A stretch of DNA of 64,000 nt from Diphasiastrum complanatum (Eukaryota > Streptophyta > Lycopodiopsida > Lycopodiales > Lycopodiaceae), in the NCBI GenBank assembly GCA_029204225.1, contig CM055095.1, positions 78,432,403 through 78,496,402 on the forward strand, given 5' to 3'. Under the pieces are notes generated by a model, which saw only the letters and a program-made list of their open reading frames with translations, made no database searches and had not been told where the DNA came from. The position numbers and the translations under genes are program-made. This document shows, in pieces, positions 30,930 through 41,282 of this stretch. Numbering within the stretch: the first letter of the stretch is position 1; every line of letters starts with the position of its first letter.

Positions 30930-32550
30930 CGAAGAGCGGCTTGTCAAGCGGCTTCGTGAGCAAATATGCAATCATGTCTTCAGTCTTTATGTATTGGATT
31001 TGGAGCTCTCTTTTTTAGAACAAATCTCGAATGTGATGGTACTTCAGAGGTATGTGTTTTGTCTTTGAATGGAAGACAGGATCCTGGGACAGATATATGG
31101 CACTTTGAGAGTCCATCATCATCGTGCATGGTTCTCCTTGTGGTATGCCAATTGCCTCCAACATTATCTACAACCAAACTACCTCGTTCGCCACCTTTAA
31201 AGTTGCGACATATTCAGCTTCGCATGAGGATTGGGCTACCAATGTTTGCTTTTTGCATATCCAACTGATTGCTGCTCTGCACGCCATTGAGCATCCTCCT
31301 GTTACGGACTTGTTGTCATCTTTGCAGCCCACCCAACTTGTATCACTGTAGTGGTGCAGCTCGAATCATTTTCTTTTGTTGTCTGCTTTGTACGTTAATC
31401 CCATATTTTGGGTACCCTTCAAATATTGTAGAATTCATTTTGCCATTTGCCAATGTGCCAGGCTAGGATTGGAAGAGAATTGACTTAAAGCATAAATAGA
31501 GAAAGCCAAATCGGGTCTGGTACAAATTGTAAGGTACATCATACTACCGATCAGATTTTGGTAGGGTATACCTTCCATCTTCTGTTTTTCTTCCTCTGTT
31601 TTCGGACAATCTTGCTTCATCAATTTTGCTCATGCTATCATTGGTGTGGCTTTTTCTTTATTTCCAAAATTTTTTAGGCTCGGTCCGGTCCATCATTCTA
31701 AACTACTTTAGCACTTTTCTGGCGTATTCTGAATGACTCAAATGCATTTCGCCTTTTGTTCGATCTCTTCTGATCTCTAGCCCAAGGCATTTTGTTGCTT
31801 CTCCCATATCTATGATTTCATAATTTTTAGAAATCTGACTCTTTGTGTCCTTGATTAGCATCAAGGAGTTTCCTATCATGAGAGAATCATCTACAAAAAT
31901 AGTCAGAATCACAAAATCTCTTCCTACTCTCTTTATGTAGACATTGTAGTCTGGTTGTGTAGGATTGAAGTCTAGAGACTTCAGAAGACTGTCGAGCTTC
32001 TTGTACCAAGCTCGTGATGCCTGCTTCAGACCATAAATGCACCTTTGTAATCGACAGACATATTGTCAATTGTTGGTGGGGTCTTCAAATCCTTCAGGCT
32101 GCTTCGTGAAGATTTCTTCTTCTAGGTCTCCGTGGAGAAAGGCTGTCTTTACATCAATTTGGTGAATCTCCAGATTTTGTTGTGTAGGATATGTAAGGAG
32201 CAGTTGAATGCTTGTCATCTTGACCATTGGCGAATAGGTGTCAAAATAATAGTCGACACCATACCTTTGTGTAGCCCTTTGCAACAAGCCTCGCTTTGTA
32301 ACGCCCAACAGTGCCATCTGATTTCAAGTTTCTTTTGTACACCCACTTGCAGTTGACGATCTTTTTGTTTTCGGGCAGTGGCTCTAGTGTCCATGCCTTG
32401 TTTTGACTCATTGATTTGATTTTCTCTCACATTGTCTGCTTCTAGAATTCTCCCTCTAGACTCTGGACAACTTCTAGATATGTTGTTGGCTCTTCAATGA
32501 AGCTCGTGACAGTTTCGCGACCGCAAAAGATTTTTCCCATTCTCATCAGT
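30930..32550 (-). pseudogene. Copia E: reverse transcriptase and RNase H, frameshifted
   Basis: The minus strand begins at about 32550 in the RT N-terminus (SMSQNKAWTLEPLPENKKIV, then CKWVYKRNLKSDGTVGRYKA), shifts frame near 32300, and continues at 32066-32270 (RYGVDYYFDTYSPMVKMTS, DVKTAFLHGDLEEEIF). After another shift the catalytic box reads FVDDSLMIGNS (31880), a variant of YVDD, with KCLGLEIRRDR following. RNase H covers 31000-31620: QNLIGSMMYLTICTRPDLAF, VAQSSCEAEYVATLKVANEV and MMMDSQSAIYLSQDP, and the terminal LLTKPLDKPLF. Gag, protease and integrase are missing, and the 5' end abuts the primer site of element D on the other strand. At least four frame breaks: inactive. Confidence 0.8.
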
Positions 32551-32665
32551 AGTATCAGAGCCTACCTATGTTGTCGTAATCTGACATAGCCAAGAAGCTA
32601 TCAGATCCAGGAGGCCAAGCATTTAGACGAACAACCATCAACAAAAGAACAAAGTCCAAGAAGCA

Positions 32666-33480
32666 ATGGCTTCAATCAGCAGCATGCAGAGCAAGATCTG
32701 CATAGTTCTTGATTCTTCAGGATCTAACTTTCTAGCTTGGAGAGTTAAGACATCACTCATACTCAAGGGCGAAGGTTTATTCCTCTATGTGGATGGCACA
32801 GAAGAGATGTCTACAACATCAGACAAGGAGCTATGTGAATAGAGGGAGAAAAAAAACAAGGCAGTAGCCTTGCTATCATCTTCCATTGAAGATAGTCTCA
32901 CACTTGACTTGGCTACACTCTCCAAAGCTAAGGAGATGTGGGATGCATTGCCAACGAGATGTCAGACAAAATCAAAAAGTCAAATCATGATGCTGGAAGA
33001 TCAGCTGACAAATCTATAGTGGGATGGGAAGGAACTCACTTCTTTCGTAAGGAAGATGAAGGATCTATTCCTATCACTACATAACTCTGGAGCAGAGAAT
33101 GTAGTGTCAACTGAGAAGCAGCTGATGTGCTCGTTGAGAGCCTTGTCCAGATCATTCCAAACGACGAGAACCATGCTCACGAAAGATCCCACCATGAATC
33201 TCAAAAAGGCGATTGTCGAGATTCGAGAGGAAGTCGAGGCTAGAGAAAATTTTGATCACAAAGATGGTTCTGACTAGGCCCTCTTCGGAGTAGATGGGAC
33301 TAGCAAAAGCAACTGGAAGAGCAAAGGGAGGTCCAAGCAGCAAGGTGTAGACAAAAAGACTCGTGTGAGATGTAGAAGAGACGGGCATACAGTAGATACA
33401 TGCTGGCTCAATCCCAAAATTGAGTGTATCCATTGCCATAAGAAAGGGTCATGCAACTGTGGATTGCCGCCGAAACCCGA
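32666..33480 (+). pseudogene. Copia D gag with two zinc-knuckle motifs, broken
   Basis: Start at ATG 32666 (MASISSMQSKICIVLDSSGS). It includes SNFLAWRVKTSLILKGEGLF, the copia gag N-terminal box, then an in-frame stop after DKELCE (about 32840) and KEMWDALPTRC. The segment at 33056-33277 is clean (MKDLFLSLHNSGAENVVS, MCSLRALSRSFQTTRTML). Nucleocapsid follows with CRRDGHTVDTCW (half knuckle, first Cys pair lost) and CIHCHKKGHATVDC, where one extra base near 33447 splits the second knuckle. Gag would form the particle; two stops and two frame breaks prevent this. The C-terminal side continues directly into 33420-34598. Confidence 0.75.
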
Positions 33481-34598
33481 GGAACAAATCAGCACAAAAC
33501 AGACAGGAGGACAGCAACAGTTCATCCTATGTTGAGGAGCCCGAGAGCTCAAAAATGGACGAAGAAAGAATGAACAGAAACTGTTCGACCGCCTATATCT
33601 GTGAAATTGATGCATCACTTCCCATCTCATTTTGGGGAGAAGCCATAACATGTGCTAATTATTTGTGTAAGAGACTTCCTAGTAGTGCTATAGATGGGAT
33701 CTCACCTTATCAAGCCTTGTTTGATAAGAAACCCAATGTAAAAGATTTTAAGATCTTTGGATGTACTTGTTATGTACACATTCCTTTGGAGACTAGAAGA
33801 AAAGAATATGCTACCTCCTTCAAAGGAATATTTGTTGGCTATGGAGAAAATAGCAAGGGATATAGGATATATGATCCTACATCCAAGAAAGTAAAGGTAA
33901 GCAAGGATGTACTTTCTGATGAGTCACAATTCGCTAAGAGCTTGTCAAATGGATCTAACCCATTGTGCGTTGAAGATCTTGACAAATCCGAGGAGGATCT
34001 TGACAAACCCGAGGAGGATCATGACAAACCCGAGGATGGAGATTTGGATCCGAGTCAAAAGGGGCCAAGAAGATCATCAAGGAGCAAGGCCGAGCCCTCA
34101 AGGCTTACCTATGTGGACAAGGGAAAGCAAAAGGAAGGCTCTACATCTTCTACCTCTTACTCTTTTTTAGCTACATTGATTGAAGAACCATCATCTTTTG
34201 AAGAAGCATGTAAATCTAAAGTTTGGAGAGATGCAATGCAAGTAGAGTATGATGTATTAGAAGAGAATCATACTTGGAATCTTGTAAATCTTCCAAGAGG
34301 AAAGAAACCACTTGCATGTAAGTGGATTTATAGAATTAAGTACAATCAAGATGAATCTATTAGTAAATACAAAGCTAGGCTTGTTGCTAAGGGATTTCTT
34401 CAAATAAAAGGATTGGATTATGAAGAAACATTTGCACCTGTAGCTAAGCTTGTAACTATTAGATTAATCATTTGCATTGCTACTTTGTTCAAATGGGATC
34501 TCTACCAAATGGATGTGACAAATGCCTTCTTGAATGGCTTCTTAGAAGAGGAAATCTACATGATGCAACCCGAGGGCTTCATCAAGGTTGGTCCTTGA
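33420..34598 (+). CDS. Copia D fusion frame: knuckle end, integrase tail, linker, RT start (392 codons)
   Basis: The longest uninterrupted plus-strand pol frame here. Residues 8-20 are the second half of a zinc knuckle (KGHATVDCRR). At about residue 62 (33605) it jumps to the integrase C-terminal region: ASLPISFWGEAITCANYLCK, PYQALFDKKPNVKDFKIFGC, FKGIFVGYGENSKGYRIYDP. Protease and the integrase catalytic core (DDE) are therefore deleted. An acidic linker with three copies of EDLDKPE-like units (33975-34040) leads to SRLTYVDKGK and the RT start: ACKWIYRIKYNQDESISKYK, ARLVAKGF, YEETFAPVAKL, MDVTNAFLNGFLEEEIYM. It stops at GFIKVGP, before the YVDD box. No complete catalytic site remains. Open by lack of decay rather than evident function; recent deletion is the likely reason. 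Confidence 0.7.
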   Translation: MSVSIAIRKGHATVDCRRNPRNKSAQNRQEDSNSSSYVEEPESSKMDEERMNRNCSTAYICEIDASLPISFWGEAITCANYLCKRLPSSAIDGISPYQALFDKKPNVKDFKIFGCTCYVHIPLETRRKEYATSFKGIFVGYGENSKGYRIYDPTSKKVKVSKDVLSDESQFAKSLSNGSNPLCVEDLDKSEEDLDKPEEDHDKPEDGDLDPSQKGPRRSSRSKAEPSRLTYVDKGKQKEGSTSSTSYSFLATLIEEPSSFEEACKSKVWRDAMQVEYDVLEENHTWNLVNLPRGKKPLACKWIYRIKYNQDESISKYKARLVAKGFLQIKGLDYEETFAPVAKLVTIRLIICIATLFKWDLYQMDVTNAFLNGFLEEEIYMMQPEGFIKVGP

Positions 34599-34708
34599 AT
34601 ATTTTACTCTAAGATGGGTCTTTACTAAGCCAAAAGAGCTCAATTCATCTTTGGCATTTTTAGGACCCCTACTTACAACACTAGATAGATTTTTCCGATA
34701 TTTTAACA
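34599..34708 (-). mobile_element. Truncated 3' LTR of copia A (first ~110 bp)
   Basis: The minus-strand start TGTTAAAATATCGG at 34708 matches the first 110 bp of A's 5' LTR (TGTTGAAATATTGG...). A purine tract (complement of 34709-34724, ttttttaggaggag) precedes it. Similarity ends at 34599, where plus-strand copia D begins. Confidence 0.85.
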
Positions 34709-34726
34709 CTCCTCCTAAAAAAGTAT

Positions 34727-35611
34727 CTAATGTGGATTAAGCATCAATTTTGAGATAAGACCAAGATTAGATCTATGCTTTGAGAAGGCACTTTTGCAAA
34801 GTGGCTTTGTGAGAATATCAACAATATATGAAGATGTGTCGACATGTTCCAAGTTTATTTCACCTCCAATGAGCTTTTCCCTTACAAAATGGTGTGCCAC
34901 TTCTATATGCTTGCTTCTTGCATGAGAAATAGGATTGTTTGCAAGAGCTTGGGCCGATATGTTGTTACACTTGATCAAGGGAAGACCATCCTCTTTGATG
35001 CACTTTAGCTCCATGATTAACCTCTTGATCCAAAGCACCTCTTTAGTTGTTGTAGTGAGTGCCTTGTACTTGGCCTCACAAGAAGATAGAGATATGGTAT
35101 CTTGCTTCTTTGAAATCCAAGACACAAGATTGCCTCCAAGAAAGATAGTATATGCATTAATGGACTTTCGATCCATCTTATCACTTGCAAAATCGGAATC
35201 CGAATAGCCAACAATGTTTAGATCTTCATTCTTGTACAATAAACCATAATCTTGAGTAGAAGATACATATCTTAGAACTCTCTTGGCCATCTTCCAATGT
35301 TGGATCTTAGGATCTTGCATAAATTGACTCAATTTGTGCACACAATAGCTCAAATCGGGTCTAGTGATAGTAAGCCAAATTAAGGAGCCTATAAGACTCC
35401 TATAAAGTGTGATGTCCTTGAAGGATCTTTCATCAACCTTAATAGGGTCTTTTACATGTTGCTCCATGGGAGTATCTATGCCTTTACAATTTTGCATATT
35501 GAATTTTCTCAACATAGAGAAGACATATCTAGATTGACAAATAAAAGCATATTCTTCATGAAAATCAATCTCAAGGCCTAAAATGTAATGGATCTCTCCT
35601 AGATCTTGCAT
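34727..35611 (-). pseudogene. Copia A RNase H domain (295 codons)
   Basis: The minus-strand frame covers the RT end and all of RNase H of element A: MQDLGEIHYILGLEIDF (RT connection), LIGSLIWLTITRPDLSYCVH, KRVLRYVSSTQDYGL, then RNase H with GYSDSDFASDKMDRKS (first Asp), LSSCEAKYKALTT (Glu), and SKHIEVAHHFVREKL, ending DILTKPLCKSAF. RNase H removes the RNA template strand during reverse transcription. The domain is complete and of normal length, with the expected acidic residues in place. It is separated from the RT frame upstream by a stop near 35648, so it would be made only after repair or read-through. Confidence 0.85.
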
Positions 35612-35644
35612 TTTAAATTCTCCTCTTAATGCATCCTTAGTTTC

Positions 35645-36418
35645 TTAAACTGGCATCAAACAACTTTCATTAGGAATAATGTCATCTACATAGATTAGAA
35701 GAATGACAATATTACTAGCATCAAACTTTAAGTACATAGAAGGATCATAGTCACTAAGCACAAATCCTAATGAAAGTAGAAAGTTGCCGAGTCTTGAATA
35801 CCATGATTTAGGTTCTTGCTTCAAGCCATAAAGACTTCTAAATAGCAAACACACCTTCGATTTATCCTTGACGAATCCTTGAGGTTGTTCCATGTATATA
35901 TCCTCCTCAAGATAGCCAAAAAAAACATTGGAGACATCAAGTTGATACAATTTCCACTTAAAAAATAAGGCAAGAGAGATAATGATTCTTATTGTCACCA
36001 TGTTTGCTACATGAGCAAATGTTTCTTCATAGTCAAGGCCATATATTTGTGCAAAGCCTTTAGCACATAATCTTGTCTTGTACTTGTTGGTGGAGCCATC
36101 ATGATTGTACTTGATCTTAAACACCCACTTGCATCCAATGATGTGCATGTTAGGTGGTGGATCCACTAGCTCCCATGTGTTGTTGGTGATCAAGGCATCA
36201 TATTCAATCTTCATGGCCTCATACCACTCCTTGGTATTGAGGGCTTCTTGGACATCTTTGGGCTCCTCATGAGAAACAAAATAAGCATAAGTGGAATCAA
36301 GATCCACTTGTTTTCCTTTGTCATCATAAGTGAGCCTCTTAGGCTCGGATATCTCCCTCATGGATCTTCTAGGAGTGAAAATCCGAGGACTTTCATCTTC
36401 AAATCTTGACCCCTCCAT
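35645..36418 (-). pseudogene. Copia A reverse transcriptase (257 codons)
   Basis: The minus-strand frame opens MEGSRFEDESPRIFTPRRS (linker), then KRLTYDDKGK, WYEAMKIEYDAL, CKWVFKIKYNHDGSTNKYK, YEETFAHVANMVTIRIIISL, and the catalytic box IYVDDII near the end. RT copies element RNA into cDNA. Two oddities are visible: the block normally read as VSNAFLNGYLEE is VSNVFFGYLEED, one residue short in the finger/palm region, and the frame stops eight residues after YVDD. The same frame is found in copia C at 63.4-64.0 kb with FLNGYLEEE intact. Probably inactive. Confidence 0.85.
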
Positions 36419-36510
36419 ATGTTGAATGTCTTCAATAACAAAAGGTAATAGATTTTGAGATTGCTTGATCTCGGCCCCTCCAAGATTGTACTTTTCTTCT
36501 TCATAAAAAA

Positions 36511-36699
36511 TTACATCTCTACTTCAATTACTTTAGAAGTAGAGAGCATGTAGATTCGATAGGCTTTCTTGTTGGATGAATATCCAACCATTACTCCTTT
36601 GATTGCACAAGGATCATCCTTCTTTCTCGTTTCCAAGGGAATATGGACAAAGCATATGCATCCAAATACTCTAAGATGATCAACCTTAGGTTTCTTCAA
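36511..36699 (-). pseudogene. Copia A integrase C-terminal segment
   Basis: The minus-strand frame KKPKVDHLRVFGCICFVHIP, then AIKGVMVGYSSNKKAYRIYM, is the region after the integrase catalytic core. It is preceded by a stop near 36727 in otherwise continuous coding. It ends with SKVIEVEM-stop, where the family needs one more base to continue as a DVIFYEEEKY-type linker (present in the next frame). The identical lesion occurs in copia C. Confidence 0.8.
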
Positions 36700-36753
36700 A
36701 TAAAGTGCTTCATATGGTGACTTTCCTTAAAGTGCAACATGAGGGAGTCGATT

Positions 36754-38322
36754 TCAAAGGTAGTTTGAACAATTGATGTCCTCACCCCAAAAGTCTTTTG
36801 GCAAGGATGCCTCAATTCTAATGGTTTTGGCACATTCACACAAGGTTCTATTCTTTCTTTCAGCCACCCCATTTTGAGATGGTGTATATACACAATAAAA
36901 CTCCCTTTCAATGCCTTCAAGCTCACAATAATCATGAAATTTATTGGAAGTGTACTCACCACCTCCATCACTTCTAAGAATCTTGATTTTGTATGAAAAT
37001 TGCTTTTCAACTAGAGCTTTGAACTTTAGGAAATAGTCGGAAACCATAGACTTTGAAGCTAGAAGATATAACCAAGTAAATCTTGTGAAATCATCAATGA
37101 AAGCTACAAAGCAAGTAGCACCACCCTTTCTCTTTGAAGATGAGAAGTGCACATCGGAGTGTATGAGCTCCAATGGATGTGTAGTCTTAATAGATGACTT
37201 TGAAAAAGGCTTCTTATGAGACTTAGATATGGCACAAGTCTCACATGGCTTGAAATTCTTGGAGATAAGATTAGGCAAGCCAATAGCTTTGGATTTCTTG
37301 ACCATGGACACCATAGAAGTATAGTTAGGATGCCCCAACCTTCTATGCCATAGTTCCTCCAAAGAAATATGAGAAGCAAAAGCACTATCACAAGAGTTAG
37401 CATACTCTTTGGGATCAAGCTTGTAGATTCCACCATATCTAGACACAAATGAAAGGATCTCATCATGCTTCTTGATTGTACATGTATCAACATTGAAATT
37501 CACATCTAGTCCACTATCAAACAATTGCCCAACACTAATAAGATTTTTTGTTAACTTAGGAACAAAAAGTACTTTAGACAGAGAAAGAACTTTTGATGAT
37601 GAAAGCTTTAAGGGAATGGTCCCTATGCCTTCAATAGCACACTCATGATCATTTGTTGTGTAGATGGACTTCTTGGCTCCTTCATAAGGTGTCATGGATG
37701 AAAAAGTATGCTTGGAGCTACACATATGTGAGGAAGCACCACTGTCGATGTACCATAAACCATCTTTCTTGAAAGGTGATGAAGAAAAACTCGAGACCAT
37801 AAGAGATCCCTCTCCATCACTTGCATGAGCATCTTCCTTCTCTTCATTGAAAATGTTGGCTTGCTTGAATTGACTCTTCTTCTTGAAGCAATTGGTGGCA
37901 TAATGCCTCGTCTTGCCACAAAAGAAACACTTGATGTTTTTCTTCTTCTTCTTGGATGTGAAAGCTTGAGAGGACTCATCCTCTTCTCCTTTCTCCTTGG
38001 AAAGAAGATTGTTCTTGCTTGAAGAGGGTTGGTGTTGATTCTTACTTCTTGACTTGTGCTTGTCTTTGGTAAAGAGGGCTTTACCATCAATGTTGAGAGA
38101 TAGTCTTTTTATTTTCAAGAGTTTATACTCTTGTCTTGATTCTTCAGAAATGAGCACACTTTGGAGTGCTTCCAAACTTGGTAGCTCCTCCTTAATGGCA
38201 TAACTTTGAACAAGATTCTCATATTCCTCCTTTAACCCATTAAGTATGACTTGAACAAGTTCATTTTGGTTGATGGAGTCTCCTATGCATGACAATTCTC
38301 TATGGAGGTCTTTAACTCTCAT
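36754..38322 (-). pseudogene. Copia A gag C-part, protease and integrase (522 codons)
   Basis: The longest frame in the window. Residues 1-120 are the gag UBN2 end (RVKDLHRELSCIGDSINQNE, EEYENLVQSYAIKEELPSLE). A lysine-rich nucleocapsid has one knuckle CFFCGKTRHYATNC (CX2CX4HX4C, about residue 137). Protease follows with the active-site box WYIDSGASSHM (about residue 190) and IGTIPLKL. Pre-integrase is LWHRRLGHPNYTSM with the CETC zinc pair. The integrase core has all three acidic residues in context: LIHSDVHF, ILRSDGGGEYTS and GVAERKNRTL. It stops at SNYL (TGA at 36754), after the catalytic core, with the C-terminal domain following after two nonsense codons. Protease cleaves the polyprotein and integrase inserts the cDNA. 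The upstream gag start lies in 38385-38621. Confidence 0.9.
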
Positions 38323-38384
38323 TACATAAGCTGAAGCACATTCATCACTTCTCTATACACTCTGAAAAATTTGGTTTCTTAGTG

Positions 38385-38621
38385 TTAGAAGTCTAGAAGT
38401 ATTCTTTGCCTCATAGTGGACTTAAGAGTATCCCAAGCATCTTTGGCATTAGTACAAGCACCAATTTCTCTTAAGATGTCATTTGAGACATTCATTTTAA
38501 TATAATACAGAGCCATCCTAGCTCTCTTTTTGTACTTTGGAATTTCTTGAGGAATTTGTGGTTCTTCTTCAATTCCAAGTACAATATCCATCACATATTG
38601 TAGAATTAAGACAGATTCCAT
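38385..38621 (-). pseudogene. Copia A gag N-terminal part
   Basis: The minus-strand frame MESVLILQYVMDIVLGIEEE, then ALYYIKMNVSNDILREIGAC and AKDAWDTLKS, is the UBN2-type gag. The family start lies further upstream, as in copy B (ATG 48355, reading STSNYSIWKVRWN). In A the Trp codon of that box is a stop. After AWDTLKS a small deletion/frameshift separates this frame from the one starting at 38322. Confidence 0.8.
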
Positions 38622-39434
38622 CCTAACCTTTTAAATTGAGTAATTGGAGGTTGACAATCTTTCACTTGCTTCTAATAGAAATACACCCATTGAAGTCATA
38701 AAGAATGTTGGAAATAAAAAAAGATGAATGAAAAAATTGCTTATCTTCTCACTATGGGAACCAATAAAGAGTAAGAAAACCAAATCCTATGTAAGACTAA
38801 GCAAAAAAACTATGAGATAGATCTCACTACTTGACAATCTCTCCAAAACAAGATTTGAATCATCAAAAAAGATGAAGTATGGCAAAAGTTATGGTTCTCT
38901 GAATTTCACACGTGTGAAATATTCCAGAAAAGTCAAATTGACTCAAATACAATCTATTTGTATGAAACAATTTGCCTAGATCCTCTAAATTTTGTCTAAA
39001 TCACATATAGATGAGATTGGTCAACTTCTGGATGATTTTTGTGATCATTCAAGCAATAAATGATATGTACTCACGATTTGCCACAGGTCTAGGCGCCCTA
39101 CCTATGACTATTCAAAAGCTTATAACTTTTGATTGGCTTATCCAACTGTCATGATTCAAATTGCATCAAATTCTAGCTTTCTAGTGGGCCAAATTGCGTG
39201 AAATTTGGATCTAAGGTGAGAGAGAACCACCAAACTGAAGATGGGCGGATTTCACAAGTGCCTACACCTGAAATTCTGTACAGTACTTGATCTGGACCAT
39301 TCAAAGTGGTTTGAAGCTCTAAATCACCAGAAAACTACAAACTAGCTAGAAAGTAGAATCTAGACAATTCCTAGCTTGGAATCTGATCATATTTGCAAAC
39401 TTTTTGATTAGATTTGCTTGTAAATCTTAGGTAG
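38622..39434 (-). other. Copia A 5' leader
   Basis: About 0.8 kb of non-coding leader between the primer site and gag, closely matched by the leaders of copies B (47612-48354) and, in part, C (63021-63308). It contains a palindromic tttcacacgtgtgaaa motif near 38910. Confidence 0.7.
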
Positions 39435-39446
39435 GCTCTGATACCA
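39435..39446 (-). other. Primer-binding site of copia A
   Basis: The minus-strand TGGTATCAGAGC, complementary to initiator tRNA-Met, starts immediately after the LTR end. Confidence 0.9.
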
Positions 39447-40059
39447 TGTTGAATTCACACGTATGGGATGCCCTACACATGTACTTTTGATTTCCTAAGC
39501 CCAATAATACCATAAAGATCAAACTAGCATTGATTGACAATAGGAAAGCTGCTCATACAAGAAATATTATTGTGCTACAAGCAAGATCTGTCAACAAAAC
39601 ATGAAACTAAGTACAACAAATGTCTCAACTCAGGTAGAGAGAGAACATGAAAGTACAAACTCGAGTAGAGAGAGAGGGCACAAAGAGCTTAGTCTCCAAA
39701 TTTGCATTACACACAAAAATCATCATCTTCTCAATGAGAGTACATCACATATATATAGATCCATGGACTCTCCTCCTACTTTGAGTTGAATTGGAGTTAT
39801 GAATCCACCTCTCAAGCTACCTAGACTTCTTCAAGCCACCTCAATAGGTCTATTTGTGCCACCTAGTATCTTCATGCATTAAATGTGGCATGCAAAGTAC
39901 AAATGGCAATTCCTATGGTAGCTCGAGTTTCTACTTCTACCTACCTTGAATATTTTATCTTAAGATGGGCTTTTACTAAACCAAAAGAGCTCAATTCATC
40001 TTTGGCATTTTTAGGACCCCTACTTACAACATTAGATAGATTTTTCCAATATTTCAACA
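39447..40059 (-). mobile_element. 5' LTR of copia A, 613 bp
   Basis: The minus strand runs TGTTGAAATATTGG (40059) to ..GTGTGAATTCAACA (39447), with TGTTGA/TCAACA inverted ends. It contains a TATATATAT box near 39755. It is nearly identical to the LTR of copy B (46988-47599) and related to C (62368-63008). The outer end joins gypsy G coding. Confidence 0.92.
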
Positions 40060-40252
40060 CAACTACATACTTCGATGCGTCCGTATGCACGTGGAACTCA
40101 ATGGACCAATTGGGTGGGCGTAAGATTGGTGCTAAAACCAATGCATCCTTAAGCTTCTAAAAGGCCTTTAGGGCTTCCTTGTTCCAATGTGGATCCGTTG
40201 TGAGTTTGTAAATTGGTCGGTCTAACTCCGCAAAATCAAGAATGAAGATCCT
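40060..40252 (-). pseudogene. Gypsy G pol, downstream part (RT thumb / RNase H start)
   Basis: Minus-strand coding continues gypsy G after the N insertion: FILDFAELDRPIYKLT, WNKEALKAF-stop-KLKDALV, APILRPPNWSIEFHVHTDAS. This is the Ty3/gypsy connection between RT and RNase H, including the TDAS motif with the first RNase H Asp. It ends at 40060, where copia A's LTR begins. Removing N and one copy of its target duplication puts this segment in phase with the part at 45345-45629. Confidence 0.85.
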
Positions 40253-40257
40253 ATAAT
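40253..40257. repeat. Target-site duplication of element N (left copy, ATAAT)
   Basis: ATAAT directly left of the N terminus; the identical ATAAT is at 45345-45349 directly right of it. Confidence 0.9.
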
Positions 40258-40538
40258 TGTAGTCGGTTGTAGTATAGGGGTCCGTTCACTAGGAGCCGCC
40301 CGTGCACACCTGCATAGCAAGAGAGAGAGAAGGGAGATAGAGCAAGGAGATAGAGAGAGGTAGAGAGAGGAGAGAAGAGAGAGAGTAGAGAGTTCCCCAA
40401 GGATGGTTGGGGCTACGGGGGCTTGAGCGCCTACCCATAACTATGCACCATTCACCCTTGGCGAGAGAGGGAGAGAGAGCCTAAGTTGAGAAAGGCCTTG
40501 GGGGCTCGAGAGCCTACCCAAAGCTATTTTATCCCAAC

Positions 40539-40627
<89 letters not shown>

Positions 40628-41082
40628 TATTAGGAAAGATGAAGATGTGTACAATGGAAAATGGCCTCATATAGTTGAGGAGGGAGGGCCATCTTGGCTC
40701 TCATTGGCCTATTTACAATGACATCCTAACCCTTCAAACTAATTGAACTTCAATCTAATGATTCATTAGGAAAAGGGCCAAACTCACATGATTCATGTGA
40801 GTTTGTGAGATTTCCTTTTAACTTAGAACCTTATGAACTTGAATTTGGGCTTTTTAATTAATTTATTCTAACTAAGGCCCCAAGTCTTTTATTCAAGTTC
40901 TACCTAACCATTTTGCGTGCTCATTGGGTTGGGCTTACACATGCAGGACGCCAGTGCCCTCACACTTTATTATTCTAGCTGTACAATGTATTGTGGCGGG
41001 GCCCACAAGGTAAGGCTTGGCCAATAGTACTTTAAGTGGTGGGACCAACTTATTTATTTATGTATAGGAAATACCCACAACA
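40258..41082 (-). mobile_element. 3' LTR of element N, 825 bp
   Basis: Plus-strand ends TGTAGTCGG...CCCACAACA. It carries a GA microsatellite (40541-40625), an AATAAA signal on the sense strand just before it (complement of 40626-40632), and a decayed TATA box (ctatatgagg). The block outside its sense start (ccgagggaccgacactact) is shared with N'. Confidence 0.92.
40541..40625. repeat. (AG)n microsatellite in the N 3' LTR, about 85 bp
   Basis: A perfect AG run; (CT)n on the sense strand of N. Confidence 0.97.
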
Positions 41083-41155
41083 GGGTCCACGACCCAAAGT
41101 AGTGTCGGTCCCTCGGCACCTAGCAGCAACTGTCGTGAAGGGACGCTGTTGTCGG

Positions 41156-41177
41156 TTTTTTTTTTTTTTTTTTTTTT
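41156..41177. repeat. T tract, 22 bp
   Basis: Mononucleotide run in the 3' internal region of N. Confidence 0.95.
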
Positions 41178-41282
41178 GCTGAGACATGGGTGCTTTAGGA
41201 AAAGCGTGGATAAAATTCGCTTACGTAAAACCTGAGGCTTTATTGGCTGATGGCGATCAAGAACTTGGACTTGCCAGATTTT

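Larger units (their letters stand above)
32550..34598 (+). mobile_element. Copia D, internally deleted, without LTRs
   Basis: A plus-strand element starting at a primer site (TAGTATCAGAGCC, 32550-32562), then leader, gag, and a fusion of gag end, integrase tail and RT start. The 5' LTR is absent to the left, where copia E begins. The right end at 34598 is cut within RT by the truncated 3' LTR of copia A. Confidence 0.75.

Noticed and set aside
41083-41110. Polypurine tract before the N 3' LTR
   Set aside because: The sequence (gggtcgtggaccc on the sense strand) is not a clean purine run; conserved with N' but I do not call it a PPT.
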